DNA from: Leptothermofonsia sichuanensis E412
GTDB taxonomy: Bacteria > Cyanobacteriota > Cyanobacteriia > Leptolyngbyales > Leptolyngbyaceae
Assembly: GCF_019891175.1 (NCBI RefSeq)
Contig: NZ_CP072600.1
Coordinates: 186,001-250,000, forward strand
Direction: 5' to 3'
Length of the DNA: 64,000 bases
Shown here: positions 8,278 through 18,400 of the stretch, piece by piece
Layout of the letters: every line of letters starts with the position of its first letter
Numbering within the stretch: the first letter of the stretch is position 1
Made by a program: the position numbers and the translations under genes
The notes under the pieces: model-generated
The model's input: only the letters and a program-made list of their open reading frames with translations
Told to the model about the DNA's origin: nothing
Databases searched by the model: none

Positions 8278-11200
8278 ATGATGGATCGCAAACAGCAGTA
8301 TCGCTACCAGGTTGGAGGTCCCCTCAGCGAAGATAACCTCACCTATGTAGAACGGGAGGCCGATAAAGACCTGTATGACGCACTGGAAGCAGGAGAATAC
8401 TGCTATGTCTTAAACTCTCGCCAGATGGGCAAGTCGAGCCTGGTTGTCCGCACCCGTAAGAAGCTGGAAGCCGAGGGATTCACCTTTGCCTATATTGATT
8501 TAACTCTGGTGGGAACAGAGGATGTTTCCCTTGACCAGTGGTGCACCACCCTATTGAGCAATCTGGCCGATAGTTTTCAACTCGATGTGGATGCTGCTTC
8601 CTGGTGGAAAACCCATGAAGGACTGACTCCCTTAGATCGAATGACCAGGTTCATTGAAACGTTTTTATTGGTCAGGGAAACTCCCAAACGCTACATCATC
8701 GTGATTGATGAAATTGATACCGTTTTGAGTCTGAAAAAGTTTCGAGCCGATGACTTTTTTGCCTTTGTCCGGGGTTGTTGCATCCGGCGCATCCACAAAC
8801 CAGAATACCAGCGCCTGACCTTTGTCCTGATTGGAACCGCCACTCCCTCTGACTTAATTGCAGACCGCGATCGCACCCCCTTTAACCTGGGACGGGCAAT
8901 CTCCCTGTATGGATTTCGTCTGTCAGAAGTCCATCCCCTGACAAAAGGGCTGGAAAGCTGTCCGGTGGAAAATCCCCAGGCCGTTTTGGAAGCCATTTTG
9001 AACTGGACGGGAGGACAACCCTTTCTCACCCAAAAACTGTGTCAATTGATTCTGGACAATCAGGTATCCATTCCCACTGGTCAGGAATCTTCAGTGATTG
9101 CGCAATTAGTGAAGGTTCACATCATTCATAATTGGGAAGGAAACGACGAACCTCAGCACTTGCGAACTATTCGCGATCGCATCATTCGCAATGTGAAGCA
9201 AGACAACATTATGAATGTCAAAGATGAGCAGCACGCGAGTAATCTACTCAGTGCCTATCAAAAGATCTTGCAGCACGGAAAGGTATCTGCCGATAACAGC
9301 TCTGAACAGGAAGACCTGAGACTATCGGGACTGGTGGTTAAGCAAGACGGTGTGTTAAAAGTTTATAACCGCATCTATCAGGAAGTATTTAATGAACGCT
9401 GGGTCCAAAAGGAACTGGCCAATCTCCGTCCCTATCGAGAACAAATTAAGGCATGGTCCAGTTCAAACCAGAGTGATGAATCCCGTCTACTGCATGGCAG
9501 AGCACTTCAAGATGCTCTGGAGTGGGCCAAAGGGAAACAACTGAGTGAAGAAGACAACCAGTTTTTAGAAGCCAGCCAGACGTTTGAGCAGCTATCCAAA
9601 GCAAAGCCCGAAGTCGCGGCTATTTTCAAACAATACCTGCCTGAACTACAAGCAATTACCAGTTCCCCCTCTCTGATTATTCAGGAAGTGCTCCGCTGGG
9701 CAGGCAGTGAGCCATCGCTGGCAGAACAAATCTGTCAACTATTGATCAGGGAAAGAGCCGATTTACCCATTCCTGCGGGCGAAGAGGCTGAAGAAATTGA
9801 ACATCTGATCCAGACACACCTGATCCAGGACTGGGAAAACCAGCCAGCCGCAGACCTTTTAAGGCATATTCGCAACTCAATTCGGAGAGAGGATGAGAAG
9901 GGCACTGAACTGCTCACACTCTACCAGAAGATCTTGCAACAAGCAGAAATCAACGATGCTAACCCTGTGCAACTTGAATTCCTGCAAAGTCTGGGTTTAA
10001 TTGCCGATGGCAAGGTTGCCAATCTGTTTTACAGGCGTGCTTTCAACGAGGCATGGGTTGAGCAGGAAATCGAACAGGCCAGCCAGCGGCGGTATATTTG
10101 TGGACGTTACCAGGAAATTGAAAAGCTAAGTGAGGGAGATTTTGTCCAGACCTACATGGTTACAGATACTCACCTGCCTGGCAAGGACCCCTGTATTTTA
10201 AGGGAGTTTATCCCTGTTTCTAACGATGCTGAAACGATTAGAAAAACCCGGGACTCTCTGGATGAGATATTCAGAAAACTGGAGAAATTAAGGGGACATA
10301 AGCAGATTCCAACACTGTTGAACTTTCTCAAAAAAGATGAAAGATTCTACATCACCCAGGAGTTTGTCGAAGGCGAAAACTTAGATAAGGAAATCAAAAC
10401 AGTCAATGTAAAGGATAAATCTGATGATCTGTTGAAGGAACTCGAATCGATTCGATGGGAAGAATCAAAAGTCATTCAGCTATTGATTGAAATCCTGGAG
10501 ATCCTGGAATTTGTGCACCGGCAAAATCTGTATCACCTGAATATCAAACCTTCCAATTTGAGACGGAGAAAACAGGATGGCAGGATCATCCTGATTGATT
10601 TTGCTGACTTAAAGGGAGTCAATACTTCAGCCGCACTGAACCCTTCACTTTCTTCCCATGCCATTAGCGAAGCCAATGTTTCCGATCAGGAGTCGTTGAA
10701 CGGTTTCAGCCGGGATATTTATGATGTGGGCATGATTGGCATTCAGGCACTGACTGGAATTCACCCCAGTTGTCTCAGTCTTGATCAGACAACGCATGAA
10801 ACCATCTGGCTCTACAAAGTTATTCCAGATATTCCCTTACCCCAGATCAGCGATCGCCTGGCAACAATCCTCTCTAAAATGATCCGGCATCGTCCTGATC
10901 AGCGATACGCTGGAGTCTCGGAAGTTCTTGCCGATCTTCGTGCCCTGAAGGAAAATGCTTCGGCTGTTAGCCCGGCTACCCCCCCTTTCTGGCAGGCGAA
11001 TAAGCGCATCGTTGTCTGGGGAGGGGCGGGCCTGGTTTTGACTGGGTTAGTGGCGGGTATTCTGGCTGCCTGGAACGTGCAAAGGTTCCTGAGTCACCAG
11101 CAGATTACCCGGCAACACATTGAGCAATGCAATCAAAAAATTACCTTAAAATCAAATCCAGATAATCCGGGCAGTCGTAATCTGGTGAACAGCCTGACCA

Positions 11201-12012
11201 GTCAACAACTGCTCATCGACTCCAATCGGGTCATCGAAGCCTGTACAAATGCCCTCCAGAAACAGCCAGACGAATCTGAATTTCTAAAAAATCGAGGGAA
11301 GGCATTTCTTTTACTATGGAACCATGCCTCTCACTTAAATAATCAGATGGATGCAGAAGGTAACTTAAAGTCAGCCCTCAATGATTTCACAGCCGCAAGC
11401 CATATCAGACAAAATGATGCCCAGACTTTATTTTACAAAGGGCTTACACAGAATTTCCTGAAAGATTCTGATAGTTTTGAAGCCTCTTATCAGGCTGCCA
11501 TCGATCGCTATCTCTCCAGAGGGAAAGCTCAAATTCAGGAAGAAGACATTCCCATCTTAGTTAAACTCGCGTCCTTCTCCCAAGAAGAAGCTTTTTCAAA
11601 GGCGAAGGCCATCTTTGATAGGGTTACAGACATCAAATCAGGCTCAGTTAACCTGATTTACAACCGGGGTTCATCGAGTGCGATCGGAGGAAACTACCAG
11701 GACGCTACGGGTTACTTTAAAGCAGTCCTTAAAATGAACCGGAGCAATTTTGATGCCTTGAGGAGTTTAGGCTTTGTCTATCTTCTTTGGGGTAAACAAA
11801 ATGAAGCTAAACAATATTTTGCTCAGGCAAATCAAGTCAAGCCGGGTGATCCACTGATTGCAAAGTATTCGGCTGAACAGAATTTGAATTATGAAAAGCT
11901 CAAACCCAGTTTTGAAGCGATCTTTCCCTATCTTCCGGTTTATCAATGCCAGGAATATCCAGTATTAGCGATCGCTGAAAAAGATGCCCGTAACCCATTG
12001 TGTCATTTCTAG
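8278..12012 (+). CDS. AAA_35 ATPase, degenerate kinase, TM and TPR multidomain protein
   Basis: This 1244-aa protein has a good GGGAGG ribosome site. Residues ~1-330 form an AAA-like ATPase (Walker A NSRQMGKSS near 46-54, Walker B IIVIDEID near 140). The winged-helix-like segment after the ATPase ('WTGGQPFLTQKLCQL', ~240-395) is repeated as 'WAGSEPSLAEQICQL' at ~467-600, an internal duplication. Residues ~605-890 look like a Ser/Thr kinase fold with HLNIKPSNL in place of HRDLKPxN and DFAD in place of DFG, so both the catalytic Asp and the VAIK Lys (here ILREF) are altered: probably a pseudokinase. A membrane helix lies at ~911-934, and a TPR-like C-terminal region follows and would be outside. 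I infer a membrane signalling hub that couples external TPR sensing to a cytoplasmic NTPase. Confidence 0.8.
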   Translation: MMDRKQQYRYQVGGPLSEDNLTYVEREADKDLYDALEAGEYCYVLNSRQMGKSSLVVRTRKKLEAEGFTFAYIDLTLVGTEDVSLDQWCTTLLSNLADSFQLDVDAASWWKTHEGLTPLDRMTRFIETFLLVRETPKRYIIVIDEIDTVLSLKKFRADDFFAFVRGCCIRRIHKPEYQRLTFVLIGTATPSDLIADRDRTPFNLGRAISLYGFRLSEVHPLTKGLESCPVENPQAVLEAILNWTGGQPFLTQKLCQLILDNQVSIPTGQESSVIAQLVKVHIIHNWEGNDEPQHLRTIRDRIIRNVKQDNIMNVKDEQHASNLLSAYQKILQHGKVSADNSSEQEDLRLSGLVVKQDGVLKVYNRIYQEVFNERWVQKELANLRPYREQIKAWSSSNQSDESRLLHGRALQDALEWAKGKQLSEEDNQFLEASQTFEQLSKAKPEVAAIFKQYLPELQAITSSPSLIIQEVLRWAGSEPSLAEQICQLLIRERADLPIPAGEEAEEIEHLIQTHLIQDWENQPAADLLRHIRNSIRREDEKGTELLTLYQKILQQAEINDANPVQLEFLQSLGLIADGKVANLFYRRAFNEAWVEQEIEQASQRRYICGRYQEIEKLSEGDFVQTYMVTDTHLPGKDPCILREFIPVSNDAETIRKTRDSLDEIFRKLEKLRGHKQIPTLLNFLKKDERFYITQEFVEGENLDKEIKTVNVKDKSDDLLKELESIRWEESKVIQLLIEILEILEFVHRQNLYHLNIKPSNLRRRKQDGRIILIDFADLKGVNTSAALNPSLSSHAISEANVSDQESLNGFSRDIYDVGMIGIQALTGIHPSCLSLDQTTHETIWLYKVIPDIPLPQISDRLATILSKMIRHRPDQRYAGVSEVLADLRALKENASAVSPATPPFWQANKRIVVWGGAGLVLTGLVAGILAAWNVQRFLSHQQITRQHIEQCNQKITLKSNPDNPGSRNLVNSLTSQQLLIDSNRVIEACTNALQKQPDESEFLKNRGKAFLLLWNHASHLNNQMDAEGNLKSALNDFTAASHIRQNDAQTLFYKGLTQNFLKDSDSFEASYQAAIDRYLSRGKAQIQEEDIPILVKLASFSQEEAFSKAKAIFDRVTDIKSGSVNLIYNRGSSSAIGGNYQDATGYFKAVLKMNRSNFDALRSLGFVYLLWGKQNEAKQYFAQANQVKPGDPLIAKYSAEQNLNYEKLKPSFEAIFPYLPVYQCQEYPVLAIAEKDARNPLCHF

Positions 12013-12062
12013 AAGTTGCTTTAAAGGGATAGCCCCATGATTTAAGCCAGATGCGATCGCTC

Positions 12063-12095
12063 AGATCTCCAACTTCTCCGAGAAGTTGGAGATCT
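12063..12095. repeat. 33-nt perfect palindrome (16-1-16), copy 1
   Basis: A 16-bp stem begins AGATCTCC and ends GGAGATCT, with a single-base loop, just after the stop of the AAA/kinase gene and followed by TTTAAC. It has the same length and end bases as elements at 23795 and 26654. It could act as a 3' hairpin or terminator. Confidence 0.7.
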
Positions 12096-12141
12096 TTAAC
12101 CCATTATGTCAGTGCCATTGAAATAAAGAAGCGCTACAGCC

Positions 12142-12909
12142 ATGAAACCGTTTGCCCCTCAATTACTGCCCAAAAATGTCTCGCCGCGGAAGTCCGGCAG
12201 CGCAGGTCCTTTCCCTGTCGTGAAAACACACCGTCTTTCTCCACTTTCAGCGGAACCATCAGGCATTCAGCGTTTATCCAATTGCGCCTGTGGAGGAGGG
12301 TGCCCCCGTTGCATTCAACAGACTGCCCCTGCTGTCTCTGGCATCATTCAACGACAGACCACTCCCTCGCCAACCCCACCCTGCCCAACGTCAGTCAGTA
12401 TCGGGCAGGTTGCCCAGTTCAATCACAGCAACCTGTCTGCGGCTGACCAGCAACAGTTTCGGACTTATCTTGGTGCTGTCTCCCGGATGGAGGTCGGTCC
12501 CGGTCCTAATCACACGGGGCATTGCATGAAGGAGTACCTGACCACGATATCGAATACCTGCCCCGCCGCTGTTTACAGTCGAGGTGGAGCAACTTCAGAA
12601 CCTTGTACGGGCAATCGATGTCTCGATATTAATCGATGGGGCAGTGCTGGAGATTCTCGCACGGGAACAATGCTCACCGATGGCCCGACCTCGTTTATTG
12701 ATTTGCATCGAACATTCAACAGGGCCAGTTTGCTGGAAGGAACGGGCGTGAGTTCGTGTCAGGTTGTCTGCGAGCAGATTTATAAGTGCGATCGCACGGC
12801 TGCCACTACAGGTGTGTTTCGCATTACTCGAAATTACCAGGCAGGCACCCTGATGACGGGGACTGGCAGCCCGGTTCACATTACGACAGGGACGGTTACC
12901 AAGACCTGA
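12142..12909 (+). CDS. Cys-rich protein with CACGGGCPRC motif, candidate eCIS-type cargo
   Basis: This 255-aa protein has no signal peptide. The N-terminal ~75 residues are Pro/Ser-rich and contain CACGGGCPRC (about 49-58) followed by IIQRQ. This pairing is typical of the N-termini of DUF4157-bearing proteins linked to extracellular contractile injection systems and polymorphic toxins. No DUF4157 HExxH is present here. From residue ~85 a distinct domain follows with eleven or so Cys and a NHTGHCMKEYL segment; I do not recognise its fold. The ATG at 12142 is 46 bp after the 33-nt palindrome, with no strong ribosome site. It stands alone, with no contractile tail genes in the window. The cargo or toxin role is inferred only from the N-terminal signature. 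Confidence 0.6.
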   Translation: MKPFAPQLLPKNVSPRKSGSAGPFPVVKTHRLSPLSAEPSGIQRLSNCACGGGCPRCIQQTAPAVSGIIQRQTTPSPTPPCPTSVSIGQVAQFNHSNLSAADQQQFRTYLGAVSRMEVGPGPNHTGHCMKEYLTTISNTCPAAVYSRGGATSEPCTGNRCLDINRWGSAGDSRTGTMLTDGPTSFIDLHRTFNRASLLEGTGVSSCQVVCEQIYKCDRTAATTGVFRITRNYQAGTLMTGTGSPVHITTGTVTKT

Positions 12910-12945
12910 CCAATCTCAGGGTTGTTTTACGTATCCTGGCCTCAA

Positions 12946-14415
12946 CTAAAACCGCTCAATTCCCTCAAATTGGCTGGCGGCTTCTGCCCTGGCAGCTTCA
13001 CCGCAGGTGCGGGGGGTGGGAAAAATTTTACCCGGGTTGGCAATGCCCTGAGGATCGAATGCCTGACGGACCCACTTCATCGTCTCCAGATCCGCATCGG
13101 TAAACATTTCGGGCATGTAGCAGCGCTTGTCTGCCCCAATTCCATGTTCACCAGAGATGCTGCCCCCCACTGCCACACATAGTTTGAGAATGGCTCCACC
13201 CAGTTCTTCTACCTGCTCCAGCGCTCCGGGAATCGAATGGTTGTAGAGAATGAGCGGATGTAAATTACCATCTCCGGCGTGGAACACATTGGCAACCCGG
13301 TAGCCATATTGTTCGCCCAGCGCCTCAATTTCACCCAATACATACTCCAGTTTGGTGCGAGGAATCACCCCATCTTGCACATAGTAGTCGGGGCTGATTT
13401 TTCCCATCGCGGCAAACGCTGCTTTACGCCCTTTCCACAGGGTTAACCGCTCCTCCAAATCAGTTGCAATCTGCACCTGACGGGCACCGTTCTGGTAGCA
13501 GATGGCTTCAACTCGGCGGCTATTTTCCTCCGCTTCCACTTCCAACCCATCCACCTCTACCAGCAGGATGGCAGCCGCATCCCGGGGATAGCAGTTCGTA
13601 CAAACCACATCCTCGACAGCATTGATGCTGAAGTTGTCCATCAGTTCCATGCCGCCAGGAATAATCCCGGCGCTGATGATATCAGAAACCGTTGCCCCAG
13701 CAGCTTCGACACTGGTAAAGTCCGCCAGCAGAACGCGGATGGATTCTGGTGTTTTCAAAATCTTGAGGGTGATTTCCGTAGCAATGCCGAGGGTCCCTTC
13801 AGAACCGACGAATACGCCAGTCAGGTCATAACCCGGCATTTCAGGGATCGTGCCCCCCACGTCCACAATTGACCCATCGGGTAATACCAGTTTCAGCCCC
13901 AGCACATGATTTGTGGTGACCCCGTACTTGAGGCAGTGGACGCCGCCGGAATTTTCTGCCACATTTCCCCCCACTGAGCAGATAATCTGGCTGGAGGGGT
14001 CAGGGGCGTAGTAGAACCCGGCTCCACTCACTGCCTGGGTGACCCAGTTGTTGATCACCCCTGGCTGCACAACAATGCGCTGGTTCTCCAGGTCAATGGA
14101 CAGAATCCGTTTCATCAGGGAGGTGACGATGAGAACGCAATCCTCTGTGGGTAAAGCACCCCCCGACAGTCCTGTGCCCGAACCTCTTGCAACAAAGGGA
14201 ATCTGGTGGCGATCGCAAACCTTCACCACCTCCGCCACTTCTTCCGTTGTTCGGGGTAACACCACCACCGATGGGCGATTGCGGTAGCTGGTCAACCCGT
14301 CACATTCATAAACCAGCAGTTCTTCTTTGCGCCGCACAACATGATTTTCACCCACAATTGCCTCAAACTGCCGGATAATGGGCAGCCAATCCCGCTGTGT
14401 GTGTTGTGCAATCAT
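12946..14415 (-). CDS. glcD: FAD-linked oxidase, glycolate oxidase subunit GlcD type
   Basis: This 489-aa enzyme has an N-terminal FAD-binding (PCMH) domain from about residue 35 to 215, with VARGSGTGLSGGALP as the pyrophosphate-binding stretch. Its C-terminal FAD-oxidase domain has NVFHAGDGNLHPL and SGEHGIGADKR. These are the hallmarks of GlcD / D-lactate dehydrogenase-type flavoproteins, which oxidise glycolate or D-lactate in photorespiration or 2-hydroxyacid metabolism. The full family length is present. GlcE and GlcF partners are not adjacent, which is usual in cyanobacteria. The start at 14415 is the only ATG consistent with the family N-terminus. Substrate choice between glycolate and D-lactate cannot be decided from sequence. 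Confidence 0.9.
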   Translation of the reverse strand: MIAQHTQRDWLPIIRQFEAIVGENHVVRRKEELLVYECDGLTSYRNRPSVVVLPRTTEEVAEVVKVCDRHQIPFVARGSGTGLSGGALPTEDCVLIVTSLMKRILSIDLENQRIVVQPGVINNWVTQAVSGAGFYYAPDPSSQIICSVGGNVAENSGGVHCLKYGVTTNHVLGLKLVLPDGSIVDVGGTIPEMPGYDLTGVFVGSEGTLGIATEITLKILKTPESIRVLLADFTSVEAAGATVSDIISAGIIPGGMELMDNFSINAVEDVVCTNCYPRDAAAILLVEVDGLEVEAEENSRRVEAICYQNGARQVQIATDLEERLTLWKGRKAAFAAMGKISPDYYVQDGVIPRTKLEYVLGEIEALGEQYGYRVANVFHAGDGNLHPLILYNHSIPGALEQVEELGGAILKLCVAVGGSISGEHGIGADKRCYMPEMFTDADLETMKWVRQAFDPQGIANPGKIFPTPRTCGEAARAEAASQFEGIERF

Positions 14416-14444
14416 GGGGTTTTCTCGACTTCTTTAGGTTCTCT

Positions 14445-14837
14445 CTACTTAATGTCGGGTTGGCTGTAGATATATAGAGAAACAGCACCAACCACCAGGG
14501 AAACGCCAAACAGGATTAACACCGGATCCAGGGTTTTGGGTGCCCCGTCCGCTTCATTGACGGCAGGACCATAGCTGGCGAAGAGTTTGTTTGCCCCCAG
14601 GTGATTTAACCCCAGTATAGAAGGCAGTGCCACGGTTTGATGGGTGCCTGTTGCAAAAGGGTTGGACGCGATCGCGTCCACTGTCTCTACGACCACATCC
14701 ATACCAGGAAGGGAGGGGACTTCGTTTAAGAATGAGGGGCTTGCAGCCAGACTGGGGAATGCCATCAGAGGAGAACCGATCACGATGGGAGCAACCGCAG
14801 GAATCAGCTTACGAGCAATTTCTGATCTCAGCTTCAT
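14445..14837 (-). CDS. Small exported membrane-anchored hypothetical protein
   Basis: This 130-aa protein uses the ATG at 14837, which has an AGGAAA site; an in-frame GTG 12 nt upstream is less likely. It has a signal-like N-terminus (MKLRSEIARK, hydrophobic core, cleavage near LAA-SPS), a Ser/Asn/Pro-rich middle and one membrane helix near the C-terminus (LILFGVSLVVGAVSLYIY) ending SQPDIK. It would be held in a membrane with most of the chain outside the cytoplasm. I do not recognise a family. It is transcribed towards glcD, with 29 bp between them, so co-transcription is possible. Confidence 0.6.
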   Translation of the reverse strand: MKLRSEIARKLIPAVAPIVIGSPLMAFPSLAASPSFLNEVPSLPGMDVVVETVDAIASNPFATGTHQTVALPSILGLNHLGANKLFASYGPAVNEADGAPKTLDPVLILFGVSLVVGAVSLYIYSQPDIK

Positions 14838-15423
14838 AGGTTTCCTCACAATTTCAGATTATTTAAGGGGGACTTGGCAACTCACGGGTTGCAACGTATG
14901 TATTTGCGTTTGTGTGATAGCTTCATGCACCCAAAATCAAAAGAGGATAAGGCTTTAGTTAGAGATATGACGATCAACCAATGAATCCTATAAAATCCAA
15001 AAAGTTTTTTCAAGCAGCAGCAGGAACATTCCGAGAAACATTCCTGCTGTCTACTATGGGATAGGGATTGGGAGATAGAGATAGGGGAGATAGGGATTGG
15101 GGAATGACCAGAAACACGCCCTTTCTGTAGGCTGAGGCGCTCCGTCAGGAATCTTCCGTTGAATGGGCAGTTGACTGACGAGGCACACCCGGCCTGAATG
15201 AACTAGGTTTGTGGAATTCCCATAGAGGGTTCGCTATAGTGCCTGGGGTGATATATCAGCAAATATACTGCACTTTCAGGCTGAGATGGTTAAGGCTGTA
15301 TGAATGGTACCGGACCAGCGATGAAGGCTGAATGAACTATCGGTAAGTTCCACAGGGTATCGCCGGGGACAGGGGATTACACCGCCGCCCATTTCATCCT
15401 GTGGTATCGCCAAACAACCTGAC
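14838..15423. other. Intergenic gap with hairpin and GGGATAG-type repeats
   Basis: This 586-bp gap lies between two minus-strand genes. An inverted repeat (CAGCAGGAA...TTCCTGCTG, 15018-15049) is followed on the minus strand by a T-containing tract and may be a weak terminator for the WD40 gene. A purine-rich stretch near 15057-15105 repeats GGGATAG/GGGGAGATAG, a short tandem repeat. I see no gene. Confidence 0.45.
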
Positions 15424-18400
15424 TCACCGCCCATTGGCTGCCAGTTGAGTCAACTCGATCGCCCCTAGGGTCTTCAGGGTTGCTTTCTGTGCCTCAGATA
15501 TGCCCGTGATGGCTGTAATGTTCATTCCCTCATAGGGACGCTCTGTTCTCAGGGTTTGCAGGCAGTGTCCAGATTCCACATCCCATAGCTTAATTGTTTC
15601 ATCCCAACTGCCACTGGCAAGGATGCCACCGACCGGGTTGAAACTGAGGGAATAGATTAACTCAGTGTGTCCTTCCAGGGTGTTGAGGCATTGTCCCGTA
15701 TTGCAGTCCCACAGTTTGATCGTGTTGTCTAAAGAGCCGCTGGCAATCATCTGCCCGGAGGGGCTAAAACTGACCGGGATAATTGAATCGGTGTGCCCCT
15801 CGAACGTGTTGACACACGCCCCTGTTTCCACATCCCAGAGTTTGACACATCTGTCAAAACTGCCGCTGGCTAACCAGCGGCTATCTGGGCTGAATGCCAC
15901 CCCCAGGACAGAATTTCTATGCTCCTCGAAGGTGTTTAAGAGTTGACCGCCAGCCGCATCCCATAGTTTCACCGTCTGGTCAAAACTGGCACTGGCCAGA
16001 TAGCGCCCATCCGGGCTGAAGGTAATGGTCAATACCCAGTTCGGGTGTCCCTCCAGAACCTGGATACAGTGGCCTGTGCCAGGGTCCCATAACCAGATGG
16101 TGCCGTCTTCGCCGCTGCTGGCAATCCTTTGTCCATCCGGGCTAAATGCCACAGTCCAGACCTGTTTGGTATGTCCCTGCAAAGCGTGGAGGCATTGCCC
16201 TGTCTGCACATCCCACAGGCGCACCATGCGGTCTTCACCGCCACTCACCAGAGTTTGCCCATCCGGGCTGAAGGCGATCGATTCAATCCGACTACTGTGT
16301 TCCCCCAGGGTGTGCAAACACTGACCTGTACGGGCATCCCACAGGCGAATCAGGGGTTCATCGCCGCTACTGGCAAGGATCTGCCCATCAGGACTGTAGA
16401 CAACCGGAAAAATTTTGCGGGTATGTCCTTGCAAAGTTTTCAGGCATTGCCCCCGGTTAACATCCCACAGTTTCAGAGTCTGGTCATCACTGCCGCTTGC
16501 CAGGGTTTGCCCATCCGGGCTGAAGGCGATCGCCCAGATTCGATTGGTATGACCCGCCAGAACTTTCAGACATCGCCCACTGTCAACTTCCCAGAGACGA
16601 ATAACCAGGTCTTCTCCGGCAGTTGCCAGCACATTTCCCTGGGGGTTGAATGCCACCGACCAGATCCAATGATTGTGTCCCACCAGCGTTCTCACACACT
16701 CACCCGTGGCAACATCCCACAGTTTTGCCGTGCGGTCGTGGCTGCCGCTGGCAACCAGCCGTCCATCCGGGCTAAAGGCAACGGATTGCACCCAGTTGGT
16801 ATGCCCTTCCAGAACTTTCAGACATTGATGGGTGTGGACATCCCAGAACCGAACAGTCTGGTCTTCACTGCCACTCACCACCGTGCGACCATCCGGACTG
16901 AATGCCACCGCCCAAACCTGCCGGGTGTGCCCCTGTAAGGCTTGATAAGTGACGCCTGTACGAGAGTCCCACAGGCGCACGGTTCCATCTTCGCTGCTGC
17001 TGGCCAGTATCCGTCCTCTGCCAGAGGGCAGGCTGGACTCCACCGGGCTGTAATCAATCGACGCAAACCGACTGGGGTGTTCGGCCAGCACTTTCAGGCA
17101 CTGCCCCTGGTGAACATCCCAAAACCGGATGGTCTGGTCATCACTGCCGCTGATCAAAATTTGCCCCTCAGGACTGAAGAGAACCGATCGCACCCAGTCG
17201 GTATGGCCCTGGCAGGTCAGCAGCGGTTCACCGGAAGCAATTTGCCAGAAATATACCTGGTTATTGGCATCACCAGTTGCCAGTAGCGTCCCATCCGGAT
17301 GAAAGGCAACGGCCAGAATATTGCCAAACGTCTGGGTAAACACCGATTGAATAAAGGCCGCGTGCGCAAAGTTGACTCGACGCAAATTCAGGTTTTGCAG
17401 GTATGCCTGCCGCACGGTCAGGCAGGAGAAATCGTAGCCAGTTAACTCAATTTGCAGATGGGCACAGAGGTTAATTAAATTACCTGCTCCATAACCGGAG
17501 ATTGGATTTTCCTGTTGATGCAACTGGTGCAAAATTGCCTGGAGTTGTTGTTCGATCGCCACTTTAGAACTAAAGGTGGTGTAAAGTTGAGCTGCAACAG
17601 GCTCCAGAATCAACTGGATTTGACTTTCCCGGATGTAGTTCTTAGCCGTGGCTTTGATCAGCGCATACCTTACGAATTGATTGATCTCAGCAGGTGTCCG
17701 TCCGGTGGCTGTCAGTTCTGCTCCAATTTCTCGAATCAGGCGATCAGTCACATATTCCATCACCACAGGTTGCTGGCTGTAGCGACCCGCCTGCGTTTCA
17801 ATCAGCGATCGCCAGCTCAAAGACTCCAGTGCTTCCAGCAGTTCAGTGCGGGCAACCGATGGCACAATATCTTCCGCCAGGTCAGCAATGGTTGTCCACT
17901 CCCGGTTAATCGCCAACCAGTACATGATGGTTTGTTCCAGCGGTGACAGCCGGTCAAATTGCTGTGCCAGCAGACGGCGAATGCTATTGAAAATTATCGT
18001 ATTCTGTTCCAGGAAAGGGGCGATTTCTCCCGCAAATACATCCTGAATTGAAGTGGCAACAATTTTCAGCGCCAGGGGATTACAACTGTAGAGCTGGCAC
18101 AGTTGCTGTTGTTGCTGTTCACTACCCACCAGTCCCTTTGCCCGGATCAGCGCTTCAGCCGCTTCAGCAGACCCCCCCAGTAACAGGGACCGTACCGACA
18201 AATCAATCCCTTCCAGGGTGGCAATTTCCACGGGCTTTTCACGGCTGGTGAGAATCAGGCAGCTCTGGTGCTGGCTTTCCCCCACACGCTGAAATAATTC
18301 GCCATAATCTTCATAGCCAGGACGGTAGCGACCGGCGCGATCGCCTGCCTGCAAAAGGGTTTCTCCGTTATCCAGAACAACCAGACAACGAAAATTGCGT

